Of a DNA stretch of 64,000 nt, positions 46,413-54,746 are shown piece after piece. The notes below the pieces were generated by a model. The model saw only the letters and a list, made by a program, of their open reading frames with translations, was not told the origin of the DNA and did no database searches. The position numbers and the translations under genes were made by a program. Numbering within the stretch: the first letter of the stretch is position 1; each line of letters starts with the position of its first letter. The DNA lies in assembly GCA_050633505.1 (NCBI GenBank), contig JBOEGQ010000013.1:252540-316539 (forward strand). Direction: 5' to 3'. The DNA comes from UBA1672 sp050633505 (GTDB lineage: Bacteria > Pseudomonadota > Alphaproteobacteria > Micavibrionales > Micavibrionaceae).

Positions 46413-47276
46413 TTAAAACCTGATGAGCCCCTTTTTCCATAGGAAAAAGATGGCTGTGCCGCTCCAAAATCCACCGAGATGAGATTGCCATGAGACGTCC
46501 TGACCAAGCATGCCAAATCCCGCGATAATGGCTGACCACAGTATGATAAATGATATTGGACTGCGCTTTGGTTGGTTTTGCATTATGCTTCCGTATTCCA
46601 ACATGTTTAAGAAGCTAAGGGCGAATAGGCCGCTAATTGCACCTGAGGCGCCAATAACAGGGATGGAAGAAAACGGGTTAATCAAAATATAGAATAAGTT
46701 CCCGCATAATCCGCAAATGGTAAAGAATATAACCGTTTTGCGTGTTCCAAATTGTCTTTCTGAGAAAATACCCATGACGGTCATCATGATACAATTAAAG
46801 ATAAGGTGCATCCATCCGCTATGAAGGAAAAGACTGGTCAGAGGGGAGAAGAGGGCGCTCCACACCCATGGTGTAGCACCAGTATATATGGCGGGTGTAA
46901 AGCCAAAATGATAGATCATGTTGATCTTTGCCGATATATCTAATGCAAAGAATGTAAAAACATGTAAGCCAAGGAGTATGCCGACCATAATTCGTGTAAA
47001 TGGGGTGATCTTCTCCCAGTTAATAAATTTTTGTTTTTCACCTGAGGCCGTCCGTCTGGCAGATGTTCCCATATGCATTGCATTTTGCGCTCTTTTCCGG
47101 GCATTTGTTTCGGAACGGTATTGTGAGCGATATTTTTCTTCTTGTTTATCTCGCTCTTTTTTCTCAGCTTTTGCTTGTTTTTCCTGCTTCTTTTTATCTT
47201 TGGCAATGTTTTGGCGTTTTTCCAGCTCTGGAAAATGAATGATGTTTTTGTCTTGTTTATTATCTTTATCGTTCAT
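46413..47276 (-). CDS. rhomboid-family intramembrane serine protease
   Basis: The membrane core has the rhomboid features: LFLHSGWMHLIFNCIMM (HxxxxN-type helix 2), the catalytic Ser in VIGASGAISGLFAL and the His in WQSHLGGFWSGT. Six helices lie between residues ~90 and the end. The N-terminus is a long, charged, Lys/Glu-rich cytosolic part (ELEKRQNIAKDKKKQEKQAKAEKKERDKQEEK). The frame extends upstream to 47357, but those codons run into a terminator hairpin, so I chose the ATG at 47276 (MNDKDNKQD). Substrates are unknown. Confidence 0.9.
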   Translation of the reverse strand: MNDKDNKQDKNIIHFPELEKRQNIAKDKKKQEKQAKAEKKERDKQEEKYRSQYRSETNARKRAQNAMHMGTSARRTASGEKQKFINWEKITPFTRIMVGILLGLHVFTFFALDISAKINMIYHFGFTPAIYTGATPWVWSALFSPLTSLFLHSGWMHLIFNCIMMTVMGIFSERQFGTRKTVIFFTICGLCGNLFYILINPFSSIPVIGASGAISGLFALSFLNMLEYGSIMQNQPKRSPISFIILWSAIIAGFGMLGQDVSWQSHLGGFWSGTAIFFLWKKGLIRF

Positions 47277-47342
47277 GATGCGTACTTTGTTATTAAGGCA
47301 AGGTGTATTACGGCCAGAACGACTATAAAAGAAACCATATAA

Positions 47343-47377
47343 AAAAGTCCATAACAACTGCGCTGTTATGGACTTTT
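47343..47377 (-). terminator. terminator of the His-rich protein gene
   Basis: A perfect 14-bp stem (AAAAGTCCATAACA at 47343-47356 with TGTTATGGACTTTT at 47364-47377) surrounds a 7-nt loop, with A/T tails on both sides. It ends the minus-strand gene at 47412 and could work in both directions. Confidence 0.88.
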
Positions 47378-47411
47378 AAAGAGTTATAATAGGTCTGAAA
47401 ACCGAGATGTA

Positions 47412-48737
47412 TTACGCGATGGAGTGATCATTCTCACTTGTGTGTTCATGATCTCCATCAATCTCGTATGCGGCATCTATATCATGGTCTTCTACGTCGT
47501 GTAGCACTTCATCATTAAAGGCAAGATGCGTTTCGTGTTTTGCATTGCCCTTATCTACGCGTGTCGCAGAAGTTGCCTCGGCAACTGCCACGGCAAGAGG
47601 TGCTTTCTTTTCGTTTAGCTCCTCTGGTAAGGCAGCTAAGCCCTCAAATTTTGAACCCATGTCCACACTGCCGTGCTTATGCCTGTGTCCGTTACCATGC
47701 CCATGATGTCTATCATGGCGTCTGTTATGACGTTTATGGTGTTTTTTGTGATGTTTATTACGTTGGTATATATCGTAAATGTGGATGATATCGTCCACTG
47801 CGTCATGTCCGTGCCCATGTCCGCGGTGGTGTCCGCCATGCCCACGATGGTTACGGTGTCCGCGATGATGTCCGTGTCCACGGTGCTGGTGCCCTCTACG
47901 CCAGTGTACAGAGCCATAACTATGGTGCGCGCTATGATCTAGAATGTCCATAATTCTGTATTGCATATTATTGAAATGCGCACGTGAATAGCTCATATGT
48001 CTTTGCGGTTGATGAGAGTAGGTGTGGCTTCTTCCATAACCATGAAAGTTATCGCCTTGAACACTTCCGGCATCAAGCCCGTTTTTACGATAGGCGATAT
48101 GCCCCGCATGTTTCCCGTTATGATCATGCCTTGATAGGACGTTAACAGTAATATCTTGTGTTCCGTCTTCGTTATCCCACGAAGAGAGAACCATCCGGTT
48201 AAAGCCGTTCGTTTGTCTTCTTTGACCATATCCATTGCGGCGATCATCCTGATCAAGTTGACTGTGGTTGTGGCTCATATCTAATGCCAAATTGGGATGC
48301 CCGGGTATGTCAAAATGTGCGATGCCATTATGTACGGTAATATCTGAATTTCTTAGGTCGATATCGCCCGGAAGTGTAACTGTATCACTTTCATTAGATA
48401 TAGGGCTATGTGGGGTAAATTTAATGTACGCTGCCCTTTGATCCGGAGCATTGCTACGACCCGGTGTGTGCGCATATACACCTTGCACAGGTCCGGCTTG
48501 TGCCAGTAAAATACCATTTTCGAAATCTATAGAGCTTTGTGTGAAGCCTGCATCTTCCGCATTTGCATCGTTGAATTGTTGCAATGTTCCGTCTTTTGCA
48601 ACAATCAGAACAGGATTGTCTAAATCTATTTCAGGTCTTCCGGCAGGTGCTTGCGCAACAATTTCGTATCCGGGACTGTTTAGCTGTGTTTGTAGATCCG
48701 CTAGATTATCGTCTAAGCTTGTATCTGCATCTATCAT
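47412..48737 (-). CDS. His/Gly-rich modular protein of unknown function
   Basis: The 441-residue protein was not recognised. The N-terminal half (~1-230) looks like folded beta-rich domains (GYEIVAQAPAGRPEIDLDNPVLIV; VTLPGDIDLRNSDITVHNG). The centre (~260-350) is extremely rich in His, Gly and Arg (RGHGHHRGHRNHRGHGGHHRG), a composition that suits binding of Zn, Ni or Cu. The tail is acidic and ends HEHTSENDHSIA. There is no signal peptide. A short piece SVDMGSKFEGLAALPEELNEK resembles SVDVDEQFDKSKGLPEETEEQ of the next protein upstream. A strong AGGGGAAG site precedes the ATG. Confidence 0.75.
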   Translation of the reverse strand: MIDADTSLDDNLADLQTQLNSPGYEIVAQAPAGRPEIDLDNPVLIVAKDGTLQQFNDANAEDAGFTQSSIDFENGILLAQAGPVQGVYAHTPGRSNAPDQRAAYIKFTPHSPISNESDTVTLPGDIDLRNSDITVHNGIAHFDIPGHPNLALDMSHNHSQLDQDDRRNGYGQRRQTNGFNRMVLSSWDNEDGTQDITVNVLSRHDHNGKHAGHIAYRKNGLDAGSVQGDNFHGYGRSHTYSHQPQRHMSYSRAHFNNMQYRIMDILDHSAHHSYGSVHWRRGHQHRGHGHHRGHRNHRGHGGHHRGHGHGHDAVDDIIHIYDIYQRNKHHKKHHKRHNRRHDRHHGHGNGHRHKHGSVDMGSKFEGLAALPEELNEKKAPLAVAVAEATSATRVDKGNAKHETHLAFNDEVLHDVEDHDIDAAYEIDGDHEHTSENDHSIA

Positions 48738-48890
48738 AATCTTCCCCTATATATCGTCTTATGGTTTTGTTTTTGTCCTTATTTCATCTGGGAACTCTCC
48801 CGTTGATGTTGAAGGCGTCGCGTATGTTTACGCTATATCACATAAAATATGTGCGCATTCTAAAGGAATTTATAGTCAATATGCAAGAAA

Positions 48891-48917
48891 AAAGCCCCAT
48901 ACATATGAAAGGGCTTT
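48891..48917 (-). terminator. terminator of the small glycine-zipper gene
   Basis: On the minus strand AAAGCCC...GGGCTTT (48917-48891) pairs over a 13-nt loop and runs into a T stretch. Confidence 0.85.
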
Positions 48918-48945
48918 ATTACGGTTGTTATTGTAAAGTTGTATT

Positions 48946-49440
48946 TTATGCAGTGATCTTGAAGTTTGCTTCATTTGCTGCATCCAGTTCCGCAGTTTGA
49001 CCTGCAACAACTTCCGGATTATCTGCACCCATCTCACTTGCGATTGCTGCAATTTGCTCTTCTGTTTCTTCAGGAAGGCCTTTGCTTTTATCAAACTGCT
49101 CGTCCACATCCACGCTACTGTGGTGATGTGGGTGAGTATGTCTTGTGCCACCACGTATATGTCTATGTTCAATGTCTAGACCTGGGTGATAGTGGAGTTT
49201 TCCTGCAGGTCTGTGTCTGTGTCCATGCCCTCGTCCATGATGATCATCTTTGCCATCATCACATTCCTTGTGTCCACCGACTGCACCAGCAACGCCGCCA
49301 ACGACTTCGCCGACCTGACCGTTACCGCCAAGTGCTTCATCGATAATACCACCGATTACGCTACCGGCTGCAGCACCAGCTGCTGTACATACATCTTGTC
49401 CATCTCCGTGATGTCCATGACGACCATGACGCTTACCCAT
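48946..49440 (-). CDS. small His-rich glycine-zipper protein with NFKITA tail
   Basis: A 164-residue protein: His/Gly-rich start (GKRHGRHGHHGDGQDVC), a glycine-zipper segment (GAAAGSVIGGIIDEALGG and VGEVVGGVAGAVGGH, ~25-60), a second His-rich stretch (GRGHGHRHRPAGK), and an acidic C-terminal region. The tail GADNPEVVAGQTAELDAANEANFKITA is shared with the neighbour at 49572. Glycine zippers can insert in or span membranes. No signal peptide precedes it. The AAGGGGA site is well placed. The shared tail could be a secretion or targeting signal, which is inference. Confidence 0.78.
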   Translation of the reverse strand: MGKRHGRHGHHGDGQDVCTAAGAAAGSVIGGIIDEALGGNGQVGEVVGGVAGAVGGHKECDDGKDDHHGRGHGHRHRPAGKLHYHPGLDIEHRHIRGGTRHTHPHHHSSVDVDEQFDKSKGLPEETEEQIAAIASEMGADNPEVVAGQTAELDAANEANFKITA

Positions 49441-49512
49441 TGATTTATCCCCTTATTTTATTTCTAATTTTCATATTTATACTATAATAACGCATACGCG
49501 GTTTACAAAGCA

Positions 49513-49552
49513 AGAAAAAACCATGGACATAAATATTCCTGCGGTTTTTTCT
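49513..49552 (-). terminator. possible terminator of the double glycine-zipper gene
   Basis: On the minus strand AAAAAACC and GGTTTTTT can pair over about 20 nt. The stem is A/T-rich and less convincing than its neighbours. Confidence 0.45.
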
Positions 49553-49571
49553 GTTTCAGTTATATGTGCCT

Positions 49572-50714
49572 TTAAGCAGTGATCTTGAAATTTGCATCGT
49601 TTGCAGCGGTTAGATCGTTATCTATACCGGCAACAACAGCCGGGTTATCAGCGCCGATTGATTTGACAATGCCTTCGATACTTTCATCAGGGTTTGCTTC
49701 ACTGTTAAAGCCAACTTTGTCATCTGCTTTAGGTGCTTCACCTTCGCTTTTTTGTTGGCTTTTACAAGCTTCGTTTCCAATGACTGCTCCGCCAACGGCG
49801 CCAATAACAGTGCCCTCGGTATCGTGGCCTTTTTTACCGCCAATGAGATTACCAAGTCCACCACCGATTACGGCGCCAATGATGCTTTCTTTAGCACAGC
49901 TTTCTTGTTCAGCTTCTGTACCGTCCGGAGTTGTCTGTGTGTTATCTGTTGTCGTGTCTTTTTCTTCAACTACAGGCGCGTCACTTGTTTTGGCTTCCGG
50001 TTGTTCAACTGGCTGTTCAGGCGCTTTACCGCCTGTGCTTTCACCGTTCTGCGATGCTTCACAAATGATTTTACCTGCAACCGCGCCGCCAATGGCGCCA
50101 ATAACAGTACCTTCAGTATCCTTACCTTTATTACCGCCAACGTGGTTACCAATGGCACCACCAATAACTGCGCCAGCTATACCAGCCTTGGTACATGCAT
50201 CAAGATTGTTACCATGATGAGCCCCTCCAACAGGTGTAATCGTTGTATAACCACTGTTATAGCCACGGGCATCTACATATCCGGCGTAGTAAGGTTGTGA
50301 TGCATCCTTTTCAGGCCATGTGGCAGGTCTCATCTTATTGCCGATTACCTCAAGACTTACGGTTTGTGAACCGTCCGGATTGCCTGAGCCCTCAAAAGTC
50401 AGGCGTGGGCCATCTCTATGTTCATTTTTGGGATTTCCGAACGTTGCAAAACGTTTGTCTAATTCCAAAGTGATTTCGCCACCACTGTTGAGCTGTAAGT
50501 TAATAGCGCCACCCTTTGTGAATTTGTCACCTACACCAGTGTAGTGGCCGCTTAATGTATAGCTTTCAACATGAACCCCTGCTGGTAGGACGAGATTATC
50601 GCTCGCCGATCTGTTACCGTAGCCTATGCCAAAGTTTTCAATATATGTATTATCAACTGGACTGACGTGGAATTCGTCTAATGCCTTTGGTGTCCCGCGC
50701 ATGTAGTCTGACAT
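49572..50714 (-). CDS. double glycine-zipper protein with NFKITA tail
   Basis: I start it at the ATG at 50714 (MSDYMRGTPKALDEF), 8-9 nt after an AGGGG site; the frame stays open to 50816 but lacks a site there. The product has ~380 residues. The N-terminal ~145 look beta-rich (LPAGVHVESYTLSGHYTGVGDKF). Two near-identical glycine-zipper units follow, CTKAGIAGAVIGGAIGN... and CAKESIIGAVIGGGLGN..., each with KGxDTEGTVIGAxGGAV. An acidic Thr/Glu linker lies between them. The end GADNPAVVAGIDNDLTAANDANFKITA matches the tail of the next gene downstream. No signal peptide. Function unknown; a membrane-active or exported role is possible. Confidence 0.78.
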   Translation of the reverse strand: MSDYMRGTPKALDEFHVSPVDNTYIENFGIGYGNRSASDNLVLPAGVHVESYTLSGHYTGVGDKFTKGGAINLQLNSGGEITLELDKRFATFGNPKNEHRDGPRLTFEGSGNPDGSQTVSLEVIGNKMRPATWPEKDASQPYYAGYVDARGYNSGYTTITPVGGAHHGNNLDACTKAGIAGAVIGGAIGNHVGGNKGKDTEGTVIGAIGGAVAGKIICEASQNGESTGGKAPEQPVEQPEAKTSDAPVVEEKDTTTDNTQTTPDGTEAEQESCAKESIIGAVIGGGLGNLIGGKKGHDTEGTVIGAVGGAVIGNEACKSQQKSEGEAPKADDKVGFNSEANPDESIEGIVKSIGADNPAVVAGIDNDLTAANDANFKITA

Positions 50715-50969
50715 AAAAATTACCCCTATAAATTGTTTATAATCCTTTGTTTCACACGTATACGTTATCAATGCACACATGGTGAAGATTCCATAATCCT
50801 CACATTTGAAACTCAACCTTTATATAAGATATCCCATATTTGTTGAGAAAAAGTCAATAAAATAGTGAGCATGACCCTATATACAGGCTCTAGGCCTTTC
50901 TTATTTCACCATATGCAAGGGAATAATGACGTGTGATGCCATCCTTATTATAAGCACAACTGTGCAGTT

Positions 50970-51632
50970 TTACCCAAGAGACATGCGTAGGCCTATGTCG
51001 GCGTTTTTCTCTCGGTCATAATTGTAGGAAACCTTCTCGTCTCCTTTTGGCTCCATATAGCTGGGTGGAGCCACTTTTGTGACCAAATCCATTCCTTTTG
51101 ATAAAATATCGGTGGCACGTATTTGGGCATGATTGATTTGTCTCGTTAATTCGGAAAAGGCATTGGTGAAGGCCTCTTTTGCGATTTCCAAGCCCATGAC
51201 GACCATCTCTTTAATTTCACCAAGTGCGGGGACTTGGCCTTCTGCGCTATCGCCAAAACGTGCGGCAATCAGATCAACGTCTTCCAGTTTTTTATTCGCC
51301 GGTTTTTTTCCGCCACTGCCTCCGCTGCTTTTTCCCTTTTTTTCCTCTTCATCGTCCTGATCGTCGTCATTATCATTTACGACATTGATTTTGACGTGAG
51401 TGGGAGTTTGGAAACAGACAGGGTATTTTTTGATGACTTCCGGGGCGAGTTGCTTGCCGCTTAATCCTGGGCGAATGTCTATTTCAATAGTATCAGGTGT
51501 GCGCCAATCAATGACAACGCAATGGTTTTTGTATTCGCCAATTTGTTGACACGGCTTTACAACACGTTTACCGGGGTAAAGTGTCTCTTTAACATCGGCT
51601 TCCTCTAAGAACTTTTCCAAATTGACGTGCAT
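50970..51632 (-). CDS. hypothetical soluble protein with acidic linker
   Basis: No family recognised. I chose the ATG at 51632 (MHVNLEKFLEEAD), preceded by GGAG; an in-frame start nine codons upstream (51659) lacks a site. Residues ~1-90 look like a small folded domain with two Cys (VKPCQQIGEYKNHCVV) and a motif RPGLSGKQLAPEVIKKYP. A highly acidic, then Lys/Gly/Ser-rich linker (DNDDDQDDEEEKKGKSSG) joins it to a C-terminal helical part (VPALGEIKEMVVMGLEIAKEAF). No signal peptide. Upstream of it (50715-50969) about 255 bp show no gene. Confidence 0.7.
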   Translation of the reverse strand: MHVNLEKFLEEADVKETLYPGKRVVKPCQQIGEYKNHCVVIDWRTPDTIEIDIRPGLSGKQLAPEVIKKYPVCFQTPTHVKINVVNDNDDDQDDEEEKKGKSSGGSGGKKPANKKLEDVDLIAARFGDSAEGQVPALGEIKEMVVMGLEIAKEAFTNAFSELTRQINHAQIRATDILSKGMDLVTKVAPPSYMEPKGDEKVSYNYDREKNADIGLRMSLG

Positions 51633-51839
51633 TTTTATTACTCCATAGTCTGTAAGCAAAGATTTCTGCCTGTATCATTTTAAATAAAGGCGAAAATGTA
51701 TATTTCCATAAGTGTGTTAATAATTGCGCGAAAAGATTAAAAATGGCTTAATTTCGAGGCATTTTGCCCAAATGTCCTAATTCTCTTTTGCATATGAGTT
51801 CTGTTTGCTGTTACAGTGTATGTTGGGAATATATTGTAT

Positions 51840-52565
51840 ATGAGTATTAGAATGATGAAACGTCCGTTTCTATGTTTGGTCTTAACAGGTGTTTTAACGT
51901 TGTCTTCTGTTTCGTCGTATCAGGAGCTTCACGCTCAAGAGCTGTGGAATCGTGATGCGCCCGGGACGACATCTGACATTACATATGAAGAAGGAAAAGT
52001 CGTAGGACCGCAAACTTACTACAATGTGAAACGTCGCTTCTTTTCTAAAACTGAACATGGCAATTACATCTTATATAATTATCACGATAAAATTGTGCGC
52101 TATGACAGAGAGCGTTTCCAAAATCAGATTCGCGCAGTTCAGTCGATGAATATCGCACGTGAGCAAAGCCAACCTGCAGAGTGGGGGCGTTTGTCTGCGA
52201 GCGCCTTGAGACACCGCCAGACCGATACAGATCGCGCTTTACAGATTGAGTATGAGCGCAACCTTGTTGCCAAGGAAAAACAACTTGCAAGCCTTAGAAG
52301 GGCAGAAAAGGCAAGTGAAGAGGCAGAGCTGCGTCGTCTGGAAAAGGTTAAAAGGCTTCGCACAGATAGGCTTGTTCGTAAAGCAGAGCGTGATGAACGA
52401 AAAAGAATTGCTCTTGGCCTATCTTCAGGTCATACAAATTCCTATAGTAGTGCGAATTCTTCCAATTCCACTGCAAAGACGCGGAAGAATAACGGGCGTG
52501 TGACCAAAGTTCATAGCAACAGCAGCACCCAAGAGCCGAACCGCCTTTTCAATCAATATGATTAA
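51840..52565 (+). CDS. exported basic coiled-coil protein
   Basis: The N-terminus is a signal peptide (MMKRPFLCLVLTGVLTLSS..., cut near LHAQ). The frame opens with GTG at 51816, but the ATG at 51840 or the one at 51852 places the signal peptide normally. The mature protein has a short domain with aromatic residues (TYYNVKRRFFSKTEHGNYILYNYHDK) and then a long charged helix (~120-200; EKQLASLRRAEKASEEAELRRLEKVKRL) likely to form a coiled coil. The tail is Ser/Asn-rich and flexible. No homology recognised; it probably lies in the periplasm. Confidence 0.72.
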   Translation: MSIRMMKRPFLCLVLTGVLTLSSVSSYQELHAQELWNRDAPGTTSDITYEEGKVVGPQTYYNVKRRFFSKTEHGNYILYNYHDKIVRYDRERFQNQIRAVQSMNIAREQSQPAEWGRLSASALRHRQTDTDRALQIEYERNLVAKEKQLASLRRAEKASEEAELRRLEKVKRLRTDRLVRKAERDERKRIALGLSSGHTNSYSSANSSNSTAKTRKNNGRVTKVHSNSSTQEPNRLFNQYD

Positions 52566-52632
52566 TATTGTTCTATAAATTTTCAAGTCTTCTTGGCTCG
52601 TTTATTGGCTTTATGTGTGCTATCGTGCGCGT

Positions 52633-53472
52633 ATGGAATTTCTTATCACCTATTTCCCTCTTATACTGGGATTGATGTGCCTTGGGGCTGTTGCGGGGTT
52701 CCTGGCGGGGCTTCTCGGTGTTGGTGGGGGGATTGTTCTGGTTCCTGGATTATATGCCATTTTTTCTTTGTTAGAGGGCGAAGTTCCGTACGATTCCGCG
52801 TATCTCATGCATGTTTGTGTTGGGACATCTTTGGCGACGATTATACCGACAGGGTTTTCTTCTGCTCGAGCTCATCATAAAAGGGGGAGCGTTGATCTAA
52901 CCCTTATTCGTATGATTGGTTCTGGTGTTCTTATTGGGGTTGTGTGTGGTTCTTGGTTGGCTGGAATATTAGATGTTGTGGCAATGAAGATGATTTTTGC
53001 CGGGGCTTTACTTGTTCTTTCCGTTCTTATGATTACAGGTGGGGGGAAGCTCCAGGCGGATTCATCCTTCCTATGCCAGCCTTTCACCGGGATTGCCGGT
53101 TGTGTGATTGGCTGCGTATCAACTTTGATCGGGATTGGTGGTGCGACGTTAAGTGTTCCTTACATGAACATGCATCAGGTTGGTATGCATCGCGCCGTAG
53201 GCAGTGCATCTGCGTTAGGCCTTGTTATTGCAATTCCTGCTTCATTGGGGTTTGTCATTATCGGGTGGGGGGTGGATGGGTTGCCGCCTTTTTCCTTGGG
53301 TTATGTGAATCTTTTGGCTTGGATTTGTATTATCCCGGTCAGTGTCTTAAGTGCTCCACTTGGGGTGTGGGCTGCGCATAAGGTCAGTGTGAAAAAACTG
53401 AAATTCATTTTTGCGATTTTTGTTTTGGTTGTTGCCGTGAATATGTGGCGAAAAATTTTGTTGGGAGGATAA
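52633..53472 (+). CDS. TauE/SafE-family sulfite/sulfonate exporter-like permease
   Basis: A 279-residue membrane protein from the ATG at 52633 (MEFLITYFPL); the frame runs open six codons further upstream. About eight helices in two repeated halves, each with the family's Gly-rich motif: GFLAGLLGVGGGIVLVPGL (~20-38) and CVIGCVSTLIGIGGATLSVPYM (~160-180). Proteins of this family export sulfite, sulfoacetate or similar small anions. The substrate is not indicated by neighbours, which are polysaccharide genes. Confidence 0.92.
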   Translation: MEFLITYFPLILGLMCLGAVAGFLAGLLGVGGGIVLVPGLYAIFSLLEGEVPYDSAYLMHVCVGTSLATIIPTGFSSARAHHKRGSVDLTLIRMIGSGVLIGVVCGSWLAGILDVVAMKMIFAGALLVLSVLMITGGGKLQADSSFLCQPFTGIAGCVIGCVSTLIGIGGATLSVPYMNMHQVGMHRAVGSASALGLVIAIPASLGFVIIGWGVDGLPPFSLGYVNLLAWICIIPVSVLSAPLGVWAAHKVSVKKLKFIFAIFVLVVAVNMWRKILLGG

Positions 53473-53474
53473 CA

Positions 53475-54746
53475 ATGTATGTGAGAGCGAGCACTGTTTC
53501 ACATTATGATTTCCCCTTGCAGATTGATTCATACGATTATCGTATTATTTGCTTTTTTATCGCTTGTGTTCTTTATGCCGTTCTGGGGTCCCCAACGCCA
53601 GATACATTTGGTTATGTTGAGGTTTTGATCGGTGTTCTATTGGCATTAAGCGTTGGCGCGGGGCGGATGCGGGATGCTCTCTTACAACCGATCAACCGAA
53701 TAGAAACAAAAAAGAGATATTGGAAAAGCGCAGGCCAAGCCTTTCTTTTATATGGTTTAAGCGTGCCTTTATTGGTCTCTGTTTTATCTGGATATGCGCC
53801 CAAGGCCATTATGCGAGACATTCTTCCTTTCTTATTCCTGTTTTTACCTCTTCTTTTGCTTCAGGTTATTCGTGCGCGTCCGTATTATTTTCGGGTGATT
53901 CTATGTTCGGTCTGTTTGATTGGGATTTTATTTTCAATCAGATCTGTTTCTATGCGCTATGCATTGGGGTGCCCATATTGGTGCGGGGATGAGCTTTTAT
54001 ATTTAGAGAATATGCCGACCGTATTGTTCTCCTGTCTGTTTTTGATCGGTGTGGCGATGCATCGTGTGGCCAGATGCTTTTCTCTTAAATCGTGTCTTAT
54101 TGCCTTTTCTTTATTGGCGTTAAGTTTGGTTCCTCTTGTGTCCATGATTTTGACGCTTCAGCGCGCCAGTGTCGGCGCCGTGTTTTTGTATGTGTTGGTG
54201 TTGTTGATTTATCATGTTGTTAGATCGCCTGAACGTGCCTTTGGTGTTGTTGTGGTGTTGCTTACCGCCTTTTCAATAGCAGGCCTTTCTTTCTATGGTA
54301 TTTCTTCATCATTGTTGGTGAAGACACAAAAAGTCGGATTGAATATGAGGCCGCAGGAATTTTATGCTGTTTGGCAGGTGGTAACAGCCAGTCCTATATC
54401 GTTTTTATTCGGGATTGGGTGGGGTGGTTCGTTTGCGTCTCCGGCTGTTGGAGGATTGAATGTAAATTTTACACATAATTTTTTCTCCAGCATTTTCCTT
54501 AAAACAGGTGTTCTGGGGATTATATTTGGAATCGCTTATGTATCGGGGATTTTAGAGCGCTCGTTTCGTGTTATTTTGAAGAATCCGACATTAGGTTTGG
54601 CAATTTTTATGCCTGTTATGATTGATATAACCCTGTATGCGAGCTTTAAATCCCTGGATTTTGGTTTGATGCTTTTGCTGATCTCCGGCTCTTTGGTATA
54701 CTTGCGTCAATCCGAATCAAAAAATATATTGAGCGTTCATGCGTAG
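53475..54746 (+). CDS. O-antigen ligase/polymerase-like membrane protein
   Basis: A 423-residue protein with about 11 membrane helices from the ATG at 53475, which follows a GGGAGGA site; the preceding stop is 3 bp upstream. The Wzy_C-type periplasmic loop lies around residues 290-340 and contains FGIGWGGSFASPAVGGLNVNFTHNFFSSIFLKTG, with the HN pair typical of ligases/polymerases, and an upstream RASV motif. It would join or polymerise undecaprenyl-linked glycans in the periplasm. Ligase and polymerase cannot be separated by sequence alone. It overlaps the next gene by 8 bp. Confidence 0.85.
   Translation: MYVRASTVSHYDFPLQIDSYDYRIICFFIACVLYAVLGSPTPDTFGYVEVLIGVLLALSVGAGRMRDALLQPINRIETKKRYWKSAGQAFLLYGLSVPLLVSVLSGYAPKAIMRDILPFLFLFLPLLLLQVIRARPYYFRVILCSVCLIGILFSIRSVSMRYALGCPYWCGDELLYLENMPTVLFSCLFLIGVAMHRVARCFSLKSCLIAFSLLALSLVPLVSMILTLQRASVGAVFLYVLVLLIYHVVRSPERAFGVVVVLLTAFSIAGLSFYGISSSLLVKTQKVGLNMRPQEFYAVWQVVTASPISFLFGIGWGGSFASPAVGGLNVNFTHNFFSSIFLKTGVLGIIFGIAYVSGILERSFRVILKNPTLGLAIFMPVMIDITLYASFKSLDFGLMLLLISGSLVYLRQSESKNILSVHA

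Noticed and set aside
47277..47357. Upstream extension of the rhomboid protease with a hydrophobic start (MLWTFLYGFF)
   Set aside because: These codons overlap the perfect 14-bp terminator hairpin at 47343-47377 and have no ribosome site. The ATG at 47276 is preferred.
49579..50217. 212-codon plus-strand frame opposite the double glycine-zipper gene
   Set aside because: It mirrors the Gly/Ala/Val codons of the minus-strand gene as Ser/Pro/Ala, and that gene has a proper ribosome site and tail homology.
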